From IMG/VR virus record IMGVR_UViG_3300042938_001753, positions 1-44,723 of that record: a stretch of DNA of 44,723 bases; one strand, given 5' to 3'. The notes under the pieces were generated by a model. The model was given only the letters and a program-made list of their open reading frames with translations, did no database searches and was not told the origin of the DNA. Shown piece after piece: positions 1-7,560 of the stretch; within the stretch, counting starts at the first letter, position 1, and every line of letters starts with the position of its first letter. The position numbers and the translations under genes were made by a program. Source of the DNA: a virus.

Positions 1-638
1 ACACCTTCATTTCTTAATCTTTGAACTACCCCCATATTTGGTAACAATAAAGGTAATCCATATTTTAAGAAAAGTCTATAGTAAAACTCAACATCATTTA
101 ACCAACATAGATTTTCATCGAAAAAATTATTATCATTTTTAAAAAACATTACACTAGGTCCACTTACAGTGTTAATCCCAGATAAAATACTAACAGCATC
201 ATTCCATGTTGGTGAGAAAGGTCTAATTAGATTATCAATGTCGTTTTCATTACAATGATAAGTACCAACAAATCCCCAGTCATTATTTTCTATATTATTA
301 AAAATATAACTCAAAGTATCTGGAGAATAGAAAAAATCATCTTGAAATATAGGTTTTATAAATTCACCAGTAGCTTTAGATATAGCAAAATTTAAATTTT
401 TAGCAGCACTACCAAACCCAGTATCATTTTTATAATATTTTATATTTAAATCTGACCATTTTTCACATTCTTCTTTAATGATATCACTTTTAGCTTGGTC
501 AGCTATAATAATTTCATAATCATTAAAAGTTTGTGATTTAATACTATTTAATAAATGATTTAACATATAAACACCCATAGACTCTCCATTTGAGTACATC
601 AATTCAGTAGTTGGTATGCATATTGAAACTTTAGTCAT
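1..638 (-). CDS. Family 2 glycosyltransferase, partial (runs off the left edge)
   Basis: The frame is open from an ATG at 638 to the window edge (212 codons read, no stop). The start MTKVSICIPTT and the following alternation of hydrophobic strands with an acidic QDD motif (in PIFQDDFF, about residue 100) are typical of the GT-A fold family 2 glycosyltransferases, which transfer a sugar from a nucleotide-sugar donor using a divalent metal held by the acidic motif. A WLNDVEFYYR stretch further on matches the acceptor-side acidic region of this family. It lies three bases downstream of the fucosyltransferase-like gene, so it is the last readable gene of that transcription unit. The acceptor cannot be told from sequence. 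The C-terminus is missing from this window. Confidence 0.85.
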   Translation of the reverse strand, partial: MTKVSICIPTTELMYSNGESMGVYMLNHLLNSIKSQTFNDYEIIIADQAKSDIIKEECEKWSDLNIKYYKNDTGFGSAAKNLNFAISKATGEFIKPIFQDDFFYSPDTLSYIFNNIENNDWGFVGTYHCNENDIDNLIRPFSPTWNDAVSILSGINTVSGPSVMFFKNDNNFFDENLCWLNDVEFYYRLFLKYGLPLLLPNMGVVQRLRNEG

Positions 639-641
639 ATC

Positions 642-1403
642 TTAAATTTTAGTCCATGTATCAGGTAAAATATCTTGATTACTATGCGAATGTAAAAACC
701 AAGTATTCGGGCCTATAACAATTTTATCTTTATTATTGTTTAAATAAGCTCCCCACCATGAAAATGTTGAGTTAGCTATAATATTATGTTTACATAATGA
801 CATTAAGTATAAATCAACATAATCAACTTCACCTTCAATAAATGTAGCATTGATATCATTAAAGTTATTTTTACACCATTGAATATCATTTGAGAAAATA
901 ATGAAATGTTTATCCCTACCTACTATATCAATAGCATTATTGTAATAACCATGGTCTAACTTATTAAATATATCGATATTTAAGTAGTCACCTCTTCTGA
1001 CGTGAATACTACATGTATTATCATCATTTAATATAGTATTATATTTATCAGTTAAATATTTTAAAGTATTTTCATCAATACTAAATAATTCCTTAACTTT
1101 ATCTTCTAAACCAGACCAGTACTTTTCAGATTGAAAGTATCCGTCTAGTAACATATTGTCACTATATCTAATATCTCTATAAGATAAAGAGTCATAATGA
1201 TAGTGATTATGTATGGGTAAATTATTACCTATCGGTACACTTCTAAACATGTTATTACGATACACATCAATATGTGAATGTATTTGCATAATTTTAGAAG
1301 TATCAATCGAATAATCAGCATTATATTTAAGTGCTGTAACATATCCAGCAGCAATCTGAAACAAATAATTGCCTAACCCACCTTTTAAATTAACTATTAC
1401 CAT
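642..1403 (-). CDS. GT11-type (alpha-1,2-fucosyltransferase-like) glycosyltransferase
   Basis: The 253-residue protein shows the signatures of family 11 glycosyltransferases, which move fucose from GDP-fucose. It has an N-terminal GGLGNYLFQ motif (residues 8-16), GYFQSEKYW (88-96), HVRRGDY (134-140, the GDP-fucose binding motif), FSND with WCKNNF (170-181), and a C-terminal IIANSTFSWWGAYL (208-221). Length is a little below the usual 270-300 residues, but every motif is present in order. It sits one base after the stop of the upstream GT2 gene (1405-2118) and three bases before the partial GT2, so the three are probably co-transcribed from the promoter at 2123-2154. Transfer of fucose specifically is an inference from the family; the acceptor is unknown. 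Confidence 0.85.
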   Translation of the reverse strand: MVIVNLKGGLGNYLFQIAAGYVTALKYNADYSIDTSKIMQIHSHIDVYRNNMFRSVPIGNNLPIHNHYHYDSLSYRDIRYSDNMLLDGYFQSEKYWSGLEDKVKELFSIDENTLKYLTDKYNTILNDDNTCSIHVRRGDYLNIDIFNKLDHGYYNNAIDIVGRDKHFIIFSNDIQWCKNNFNDINATFIEGEVDYVDLYLMSLCKHNIIANSTFSWWGAYLNNNKDKIVIGPNTWFLHSHSNQDILPDTWTKI

Positions 1404-1404
1404 T

Positions 1405-2118
1405 TTAATCTATTATATTTTTACTTATTGCTAACCAATCGTTAAATTGTTTATTAAGTACATCTGCGGTCCATTCTTGATAATTACCCCAACCCATTGC
1501 TTTCATTTCGTCACTTTGTCTATCAGCGTAGTGTTTATATTTATTAATTAACACTTCTCTATTAAGATATTTGTAATGTAATAATTTAATACCACTATCA
1601 TTAATATTAATCACATTACCAGTAGGTTGTGATGTATGACTTCCAGGTGCAAAGTTAGTTTCAGTTATTTCAGAAGGTTTGAACAAACATGGTTTTGAAT
1701 AATCTGGTTTAAAATAACCATTTTTAATTTCTTCATATATTTGACCTTCTGTTGTTGGTAATGCCTCAGTCATCATTTCATAACCTTCAGTTGTGATATG
1801 AGTCGCATTAGTATTACTTAAATAGTTAATTATATCTTCATGATATATTAATTCATCAGTATCACAAACAATTACCCAGTCAGCATCTGAATTTTTCCAA
1901 CAGTTATTTCTTATGTGCATTAATACAGATTCTTGGAACTTACCATTAGTATCAAACTGTATTACATTTGCACCATATTCATTTATAATATTAACTGAAT
2001 TATCAGTTGACATGTTATCGTATACTGTAATATTTCTTGCAAATTTCTTATAATGTTTTAAGAAATAAGGAAGTATTATTTGTTCATTATAACATGTTGT
2101 AAACACATCTATTTTCAT
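1405..2118 (-). CDS. GT2/GT92-like glycosyltransferase
   Basis: The 237-residue protein opens with MKIDVFTTCYNEQIILPYFL, the strand-loop-helix of GT-A glycosyltransferases. It has a YDNMSTDNS loop (residues 33-41) and a DTDE metal/nucleotide-sugar motif at 86-89. The later region with PGSHTSQPTG and LLHYKYLNRE is like the GT2_4 and GT92 groups, in which a His-containing C-terminal motif supports catalysis. It is the first gene of a unit: a host-like promoter ends only four bases before the ATG. That would give a very short or absent leader, unless transcription starts elsewhere. The ATG at 2118 is the only sensible start. Donor and acceptor are unknown. Confidence 0.8.
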   Translation of the reverse strand: MKIDVFTTCYNEQIILPYFLKHYKKFARNITVYDNMSTDNSVNIINEYGANVIQFDTNGKFQESVLMHIRNNCWKNSDADWVIVCDTDELIYHEDIINYLSNTNATHITTEGYEMMTEALPTTEGQIYEEIKNGYFKPDYSKPCLFKPSEITETNFAPGSHTSQPTGNVININDSGIKLLHYKYLNREVLINKYKHYADRQSDEMKAMGWGNYQEWTADVLNKQFNDWLAISKNIID

Positions 2119-2122
2119 TTTA

Positions 2123-2154
2123 CAAATATATTAAAATTTATTTAAAAAAACAAT
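2123..2154 (-). promoter_or_regulatory. Host-like (Bacteroidota sigma) promoter
   Basis: On the minus strand ATTG (2154-2151) is followed by exactly 20 bases and then TATATTTG (2130-2123), matching the Bacteroidota form TTTG/TTG, spacer, TAnnTTTG. The box ends four bases before the ATG of the gene at 1405-2118, so the transcript may be leaderless or nearly so. Confidence 0.6.
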
Positions 2155-2155
2155 A

Positions 2156-2872
2156 TTAAATACGACTATATGGTGATTTATTTCTTATTTTAACTACTAT
2201 CTCATTAACTGAATCCATATTTACTTTATGGTCATTTAATGGATTTATTTCATTGTAAATATAATTAACATCAGTCATGAAGCGATAATGTTCTTCTCCA
2301 GCCATTTCTAACATTGGGAACATAAACGCTAAATCACCAGCAGTTTTCCAATATACACCGTTTTCATCTTTTAAATCTTCTACTTTTATTTTTCTCCATA
2401 GGAAAGCTCTCCAAGTTCTTAAATGACTAGCAGCAAAAGTTTCTTGTCTAATAGTCGATATGTTATTAGGTGGTGCAGCAAAACCTATACCACCGTTAAC
2501 ATATCTAAATTTACCATTAGCAACCCATACTGAATTATCCGAATATAAATTAGCTACTCTATCAAATACTTTTGAGTCTGGTAACCAATCGTCACCATCT
2601 ACTTCAACAATAATATCATTATCATCGATTTCAGTATTATCTCTAATTATTTGGTCATAGTTACCTGGTTGGTACATTTTAGTTTTATTATCAATTAATA
2701 CAAATCTTTCATCGTCTTTAATCATATCTTTAACTATATTCAATGAATTATCAGTTGATAAATCATTTGTAATGTAACACTTAAAATTTTGGTAATTTTG
2801 ACCCATAATAGACCCAATACATCTTTCTACGTAGTCTTCAGCATTATATAATGTAGTAGCAACTATAATCAT
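2156..2872 (-). CDS. Family 2 glycosyltransferase
   Basis: This is a GT-A glycosyltransferase with MIIVATTLYNAEDYVERCI at its start, an ITNDLSTDNS loop near residue 35 and a DGDDW metal-binding motif at residues 92-96. I chose the ATG at 2872. The frame could extend to a TTG at 2881, but that would overlap the upstream gene's stop (2874-2876). The ATG gives the usual family N-terminus and sits one base after that stop, a pattern of translational coupling. The protein is then 238 residues. A WRAFLWRK segment and an acidic AGDLAFMFPMLE region in the C-terminal half fit the acceptor site of this family. It ends the unit that starts at about 7513. Confidence 0.85.
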   Translation of the reverse strand: MIIVATTLYNAEDYVERCIGSIMGQNYQNFKCYITNDLSTDNSLNIVKDMIKDDERFVLIDNKTKMYQPGNYDQIIRDNTEIDDNDIIVEVDGDDWLPDSKVFDRVANLYSDNSVWVANGKFRYVNGGIGFAAPPNNISTIRQETFAASHLRTWRAFLWRKIKVEDLKDENGVYWKTAGDLAFMFPMLEMAGEEHYRFMTDVNYIYNEINPLNDHKVNMDSVNEIVVKIRNKSPYSRI

Positions 2873-2873
2873 A

Positions 2874-4532
2874 TTATTCAATAATTTCTTTATATCTTTC
2901 GATTATTTCTTTAGCGACAATATCTGACCTAAATTTTTCAACATCTTCAGGTATTTCATTGAATGATTTAGATAAAATATTACCTTGTTTATCAACATCA
3001 TAAATCCATCCACCTTTACCACATAGCCAACCTTCAATAGTTGTTCTTCCTAAAAGGATACCAGCAGTCTCATCACATTGTTGAACTAACTTCTCAACAT
3101 TAGGTGTTGCTGGATGATAAGTAACATGATTAAATGTTCCACAATCTTCAACAATAAGGTCTTGCATAGTAACACCATTTTCTTTACCAACAATCCAAAG
3201 GTCATTACCTTCTTCTCGTGTTATTTTAATCAAATCTAAGAGAGTATTTCGTCTTAAGTAATCGATAGTACCAACAAAGATAATTCGTTTGTTATTTCGC
3301 TTAATATTATCTTTAGCTACTTTAAATCTAGTATAATCAATTGGATTGTATACGACATCGATTTTAGATTCTTCAATACCATGACTTTCAATTAAGAAAT
3401 TTTTAATCTCTGGTCTAATAGCAATATACTTTTTAATTTGCTCATTGATAACTGGAGCTTCCAAATCTAATACTTCTGAATGGATTGTACTAATAACTGG
3501 CGTATTAGGATAAAATCTTAATAAATGCTCAGTTACTGGTTTATGGTTCATATGAACGATATCGAAATCAACTTTCTCAACATTATACAATACATTCGGT
3601 TGTGATGGTACTAATCCTTCTGGCCCATTAACATGCCATTGACCATCACCTAGTTTAAACCCTGGTGGCTCTTGTATACTCGCTAATTTAATTCCTAATT
3701 TTTTAGCCATACCAGCTAATGGCATACCTATTGATGAACATACTGTTACATCACAATTTTGTTTAATTAATTCTTTTGCTAGTTCAAACGTATATAATTC
3801 TGAACCAGTTAAGTTAGCAAAACTTAAACAACCAATTAATACTTTAATTTTCTCATTTGGTCTAATAACTCTTTTAATACTTACTGGTAATTTATCCTTA
3901 AATTTATCAGCAAATTCAATTCTATTTTGTTCCCACTCATCATTGGTAATCCCAATAGACATATGATTAATTCTAACATTAGTATGAACACCAACTTTAA
4001 CACCGCTTAAATAACATCTAAATGAAAAGTCAACATCATAAAAATGGAAACCTTTTACATTAGTGTCAAAATCAACTTTAAGTCTTTTTTTATGAACCGA
4101 AAAGAATACTCCATCAACATTAACAACTTCTTCAACAGCATTACCTAAATCATCAGAATAAGCTGATAACCAAGTTTTACCTTCGTGAGTGTGCGATACT
4201 CTACCATACATTTTTTTAGGGTTCTCCCACCATTTACCAGTCTCGGCCATGTATTTAGAACCAGCAACTCCTAGAACACCATATTCAGGGTTGTTTTCAT
4301 ATAATTTAACTAATTTAGTAGCAACTTGTTTAGTTTCAATAATAATATCATCATGTAAAAATACAACAATATCATGCTTAGTTTCTTTTAAGGCTTTTTT
4401 GTAAAACTTAGTTAAACTTTCACCTTCATTAATGTATTCAATTACTTCAACTTTAGGGTGACCAAACATTTTATGAATATGCTTTATATGCTCTTCATTA
4501 TGTTCTCTTGTACAATATACAACACTTACCAT
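2874..4532 (-). CDS. Two-domain glycosyltransferase: N-terminal GT2, C-terminal GT4
   Basis: The 552-residue protein joins two glycosyltransferase folds. Residues 1-220 are GT-A: MVSVVYCTRE start, the HDD motif at 60-62, VDGVFFSVHKKR at 139-150 and the acidic FYDVDFSFRCYL at 164-175. Residues 228-552 are GT-B of the GT4 type: KVLIGCLSFANLTGSELYTF opening, STIHSEV, YNPIDYTRF, a RIIFVGTIDYLRR strand at the inter-domain boundary, and a C-terminal GRTTIEGWLCGKGG in place of the usual E-x7-E donor site. Such a fusion can add two sugars in succession to one glycan. It lies two bases after the stop of the 84-residue gene and one base before the next GT2 start. The acceptor is unknown; protein or lipid glycans of virion or host are both possible. 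Confidence 0.85.
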   Translation of the reverse strand: MVSVVYCTREHNEEHIKHIHKMFGHPKVEVIEYINEGESLTKFYKKALKETKHDIVVFLHDDIIIETKQVATKLVKLYENNPEYGVLGVAGSKYMAETGKWWENPKKMYGRVSHTHEGKTWLSAYSDDLGNAVEEVVNVDGVFFSVHKKRLKVDFDTNVKGFHFYDVDFSFRCYLSGVKVGVHTNVRINHMSIGITNDEWEQNRIEFADKFKDKLPVSIKRVIRPNEKIKVLIGCLSFANLTGSELYTFELAKELIKQNCDVTVCSSIGMPLAGMAKKLGIKLASIQEPPGFKLGDGQWHVNGPEGLVPSQPNVLYNVEKVDFDIVHMNHKPVTEHLLRFYPNTPVISTIHSEVLDLEAPVINEQIKKYIAIRPEIKNFLIESHGIEESKIDVVYNPIDYTRFKVAKDNIKRNNKRIIFVGTIDYLRRNTLLDLIKITREEGNDLWIVGKENGVTMQDLIVEDCGTFNHVTYHPATPNVEKLVQQCDETAGILLGRTTIEGWLCGKGGWIYDVDKQGNILSKSFNEIPEDVEKFRSDIVAKEIIERYKEIIE

Positions 4533-4534
4533 AT

Positions 4535-4789
4535 TTATTTTAATTTATATTTTGTTATGAAATCTTCATAACTTATTTCTTGAATAATATTATCACCAAA
4601 ACCTATATTTGGTGAATATAAAACAACACCATCATTAGATAAATCTATTGTGGGTTCTAATGCGTCTACAGCTGGTCTTTCATATCTCCAATGATTTTCA
4701 CCAATTGATATACATACAAATCTACCACCAAACACACCAGACCTTGACGCATGTTCTTTTAATATTTTTATAAAATCTTCTTTAATCAT
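4535..4789 (-). CDS. Small hypothetical protein (84 residues)
   Basis: I do not recognise this protein. It is 84 residues, with a helical acidic/basic start (MIKEDFIKILKEHASR), a glycine-rich GVFGGRFV strand, and a second half of short strands ending YEDFITKYKLK. No cysteine pair, signal peptide or membrane segment is visible. Its ATG overlaps the TGA of the upstream GMP reductase-like gene (ATGA at 4786-4789), so the two are translationally coupled. Its 3' end is two bases before the two-domain glycosyltransferase. The tight coupling and even codon use make it a real gene. Confidence 0.75.
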   Translation of the reverse strand: MIKEDFIKILKEHASRSGVFGGRFVCISIGENHWRYERPAVDALEPTIDLSNDGVVLYSPNIGFGDNIIQEISYEDFITKYKLK

Positions 4790-5835
4790 TTGTTAAATCG
4801 TTTATATGCGTTATCACTTATTTTTACAATTTCAGCTTCACCAATAAATTCATTTAATGTTCTAGCTCCAGAATAACTCATAGCAGAACGTAAATAAGAT
4901 TTAAAGTTATCAACCCAGCTATTTAATGTATATTCTACTTCTCTATATCTAACAACACCTTCAGAAGTCTTTAATTCGGTATTACCCCATTCTTTTTGAA
5001 CTTCTTTGGTACTCATACCTCTGAATTTCTTATTTATCTTAAAACCAAATTTATATGCTCGTTCAGCAAATTCACTACTAATAGGAATATATCTAAATAA
5101 GTAATTAGAACCAGATGATTCTAAACATTTATTCAATAAACTACCTACCATCACATAGTCAGCACCTAAAGCTAATGCTTTAATAATATCTGAATAAGTT
5201 TGCATACCACCATCAGCTACAATTTTAGCTGGGTTATTTAATCCTAATGACTCAATATAACATAAGTTAATTAATGATGCCATTGGAAAACCTACTCCAG
5301 TTTGTTGAGTAGTTAAACAACCACCACCGTTACCGATACCAACTCTAATATAGTCAGCACCAGCTTCGGATAGTTGAACATAAGTTTTTGGATTAGCAAT
5401 ATTACCAACCATTAAAGTTAATCTATCGCCATAAAGGTCTTTAGCTTTTTTAACAGTATCTAACATTTCTTCAATATGACCATTTGCGGTATCAATTAAT
5501 ACTTTTCGACCAATCGATTCCATTATTTCATTAATCATTTCTGGATTACCTAAAAAATGTGATTTAAACTCGTTTAATGAATATGATTTAAAAAACCCTC
5601 TATCTTCACTTTTTTCACCTCTAGGTAGACAAACATTAAGACCAACAGCACTAAATGAATGTGCGTTTTCATCATTAACTACTGTATCCATGGGAGCAGT
5701 AAATAAAGGTAATTTATAATTATCATAAAATGGATTAACCTCTGACCTACTAATAATATCAGTCATTACTTTTGGTTTTATTAATATATCATTAAAATCT
5801 AACATTGTGTTACTATTTAAACCATGTTTTCCCAT
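4786..5835 (-). CDS. guaC-like: GMP reductase / IMP dehydrogenase family enzyme
   Basis: The 349-residue TIM-barrel protein has the whole IMPDH/GMPR pattern. It starts with LDFNDILIKPK, then PLFTAPMDTV (residues 43-52), IDTANGH (114-120), the catalytic loop VGIGNGGGCLTT (165-176) with the expected nucleophile Cys173, TGVGFP (179-184), ADGGMQTYSDIIKALALGAD (207-226), a FRGMSTKEVQ flap (271-280), and a C-terminal SYSGARTLNEF. There is no CBS insert and the length matches GMP reductase (about 345 residues), so NADPH-dependent GMP to IMP is the likelier reaction. A minimal IMPDH cannot be excluded. The catalytic loop is unusual, with GNGGGC where the family has GPGSxC. It lies 11 bases after the dUTPase gene, forming a nucleotide-pool block. 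Confidence 0.85.
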   Translation of the reverse strand: MGKHGLNSNTMLDFNDILIKPKVMTDIISRSEVNPFYDNYKLPLFTAPMDTVVNDENAHSFSAVGLNVCLPRGEKSEDRGFFKSYSLNEFKSHFLGNPEMINEIMESIGRKVLIDTANGHIEEMLDTVKKAKDLYGDRLTLMVGNIANPKTYVQLSEAGADYIRVGIGNGGGCLTTQQTGVGFPMASLINLCYIESLGLNNPAKIVADGGMQTYSDIIKALALGADYVMVGSLLNKCLESSGSNYLFRYIPISSEFAERAYKFGFKINKKFRGMSTKEVQKEWGNTELKTSEGVVRYREVEYTLNSWVDNFKSYLRSAMSYSGARTLNEFIGEAEIVKISDNAYKRFNK

Positions 5836-5846
5836 GCTAATATAAT

Positions 5847-6440
5847 TTATTTAATTCCAGTACTACCAAATCCGCCAGTACCTCTATCAGTATCATTAGA
5901 AATAGAATTGACTCTATTTAAGTTAATAAAATTTTTAGCTAAAACATTTCCAATAACAGCTTGAGCTATTCTATCGCCTTTAGCAATATTGAAATCAACT
6001 TTACTATGGTTAATTAAAATCACTTTAACTTCACCTCGGTAATCAGAATCAACCGTACCTGGAGAGTTTAATACCGTAACACCATTTTTAAATGCTAAAC
6101 CACTTCTTGGTCTAACTTGAATCTCATACCCTAATGGTAATTCAAAAAATAATCCAGTTGAAATACCTTTGAACTCACCAGCTTTAAGTACTGTGTCTTC
6201 ATTTGCTCTTAAATCAAACCCAGATGCACCTAATGTTGCATATTCAGGGTCTTCATTATTAGATTCATTTACAAATTTAAGATTAAATTTCATAAAGTTA
6301 CTTGATGAAAACTCACTCTTTTCAACTAAATCAGAAAATTCCTTAGTGTAATCCTCAACAGTATAACTATCATCATCATTCATAGCTCTAATCAATTTTA
6401 ATTGCATTTCTTGTTGTAAATCTTCGTTAAAAAAACTCAT
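5847..6440 (-). CDS. dut: dUTP diphosphatase (dUTPase)
   Basis: All five motifs of trimeric dUTPases are present in order: GASGFDLRA (71-79), RPRSGLA (110-116), LNSPGTVDSDYRGE (124-137, with the catalytic Asp/Tyr region), GDRIAQAVI (155-163) and the C-terminal glycine-rich RGTGGFGSTG (186-195). The enzyme cuts dUTP to dUMP and pyrophosphate, keeping uracil out of DNA and feeding thymidylate synthesis. The protein is 197 residues against about 140-150 for a minimal enzyme. The excess is an N-terminal extension of about 50 residues, acidic and helical (MSFFNEDLQQEMQLKLIRAM), with no role that I can assign. It is co-directional with the GMPR-like gene and seven bases after the HD-like gene. Confidence 0.95.
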   Translation of the reverse strand: MSFFNEDLQQEMQLKLIRAMNDDDSYTVEDYTKEFSDLVEKSEFSSSNFMKFNLKFVNESNNEDPEYATLGASGFDLRANEDTVLKAGEFKGISTGLFFELPLGYEIQVRPRSGLAFKNGVTVLNSPGTVDSDYRGEVKVILINHSKVDFNIAKGDRIAQAVIGNVLAKNFINLNRVNSISNDTDRGTGGFGSTGIK

Positions 6441-6447
6441 AATAAAA

Positions 6448-7005
6448 TTATTTAGATTCGATTACTGCTATCATTGTAGCTACTCTTAATACTGCTGCTA
6501 ATTTTTCTCCATCAGTTTTTAATGGTCTAGCAGCGAAATCACTATTATAATTGAAAATAGCAAATACTTCATCTTCTGTTAATTTAATACCAGCTTGCAT
6601 AGCATAATAAATAGAACGTTCAGCAACTGTAAGACTCAATAATTTATCATTAAAGATATACATCTCACCTTTGTTCTCTCTATGCCATTTAGACGTTTGT
6701 TCAACAAACATTTTAGACTTACCAATCTGATGTAACATAGCAACCTTAATAAGTGATGCTGGATTAGCTTTTTTATCTTCTGGTAATGAATCATTAACTG
6801 ATACCGCATATTTCGTTACAGTTAAGATAAACTGAATTAAACCACCTTCATATGCATTATACAGATTAAGTGTGGAGCATGCTGGTGCAGTAATAAAATC
6901 TTCACCTAACAATGTCATTAATTCTTCATTAACGAAGTCATACTTAAGACCAGTGTCATTAAACTTTTTTGCATTCTTTGCAACTTTTTCTTTGTCAATA
7001 CTCAT
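6448..7005 (-). CDS. Degenerate HD-domain (phosphohydrolase-like) protein
   Basis: The pattern is that of small phage HD-superfamily hydrolases: an N-terminal helix, APACSTLNLYNAYEGGLIQF, then SLIKVAMLHQIGKSKMF, then KGEMYIFNDKLLSLTVAERS, a LTEDEVFAIFNYNSDF segment and a helical end. Key metal ligands appear to be missing. The usual AYEGGLLEH is YEGGLIQF here (His lost), and the HD doublet of LLHDIGK is HQ in MLHQIGK. It may therefore be an inactive relative. I chose the ATG at 7005 (185 residues), preceded by an A/T-rich leader and 22 bases after the upstream stop, instead of an earlier in-frame start at 7059 that would overlap the upstream gene by 32 bases. Confidence 0.6.
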   Translation of the reverse strand: MSIDKEKVAKNAKKFNDTGLKYDFVNEELMTLLGEDFITAPACSTLNLYNAYEGGLIQFILTVTKYAVSVNDSLPEDKKANPASLIKVAMLHQIGKSKMFVEQTSKWHRENKGEMYIFNDKLLSLTVAERSIYYAMQAGIKLTEDEVFAIFNYNSDFAARPLKTDGEKLAAVLRVATMIAVIESK

Positions 7006-7027
7006 TATATATTTATTTAATTGATTA

Positions 7028-7513
7028 CTATTTTTTACCTCTTTTTCTACTACTAACACCTATAATTGAACCTTCTAATACACTTTTAAGTTCTTTAGGT
7101 TGAATTTCAAGCATTGATTTAACACCTTCTTCACTAGAAAAACTAACTACCACTTTATTTTTAATCTCTTCCTTAAGTTCTTCTTTAACTTCTTCTTTTA
7201 AAGTTTCTTTAATTTCTTCTTCAGTAGCTATTTTGATATTAACCTCATGTTCTTTTTTAAGTCTATCCATTTCTTCTTTAATCGAATCAGTAGCTTTTTT
7301 AACTTCAGTAGTTACGATAGCATGTTGTTTATCTCGTTCATCAAGTTTCTTCATAAGAGTATATGCTCGTTTAAGTGAGTCATCACCTTTATTAGTTAAT
7401 TCCATCTCTTCAGCTTTAACCACTGGTTCAATAGTAACAACTTCTGGTTGAGTTTCAGAAAGGTATTCAGCTATAAAGTCGAATACCCTTATTAATTTTT
7501 CAGTCTTATTCAT
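7028..7513 (-). CDS. Lys/Glu-rich coiled-coil protein, unknown function
   Basis: The 161-residue protein is not recognised. Residues about 45-125 are a long run of Lys, Glu and hydrophobic residues in heptad-like order (for example LKKEHEVNIKIATEEEIKET and LKEEVKEELKEEIKNK), which predicts a coiled coil. The C-terminus is basic (SSRKRGKK). No signal peptide or membrane segment is seen. It is the first gene of the unit running through the HD-like, dUTPase, GMPR-like and glycosyltransferase genes, directly under the promoter at 7529-7560. A structural or scaffold-like role is possible, but nothing in the sequence proves it. Confidence 0.7.
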   Translation of the reverse strand: MNKTEKLIRVFDFIAEYLSETQPEVVTIEPVVKAEEMELTNKGDDSLKRAYTLMKKLDERDKQHAIVTTEVKKATDSIKEEMDRLKKEHEVNIKIATEEEIKETLKEEVKEELKEEIKNKVVVSFSSEEGVKSMLEIQPKELKSVLEGSIIGVSSRKRGKK

Positions 7514-7528
7514 TTTAATACTTTTTTA

Positions 7529-7560
7529 CAAATATACTAAACTTTTTCAGTTACGACAAC
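7529..7560 (-). promoter_or_regulatory. Host-like (Bacteroidota sigma) promoter
   Basis: On the minus strand GTTG (7560-7557) is followed by exactly 20 bases and TATATTTG (7536-7529), with 15 bases to the ATG at 7513. The distal element lies inside the last codons of the upstream glycosyltransferase gene. Box type, spacer and distance to the start codon equal those of the polymerase promoter at 29897-29928. Confidence 0.65.

Noticed and set aside
2460-4404. Plus-strand frames at 2460-2660 and 4189-4404
   Set aside because: Both lie antisense inside intact glycosyltransferase genes and have no leader or family pattern.
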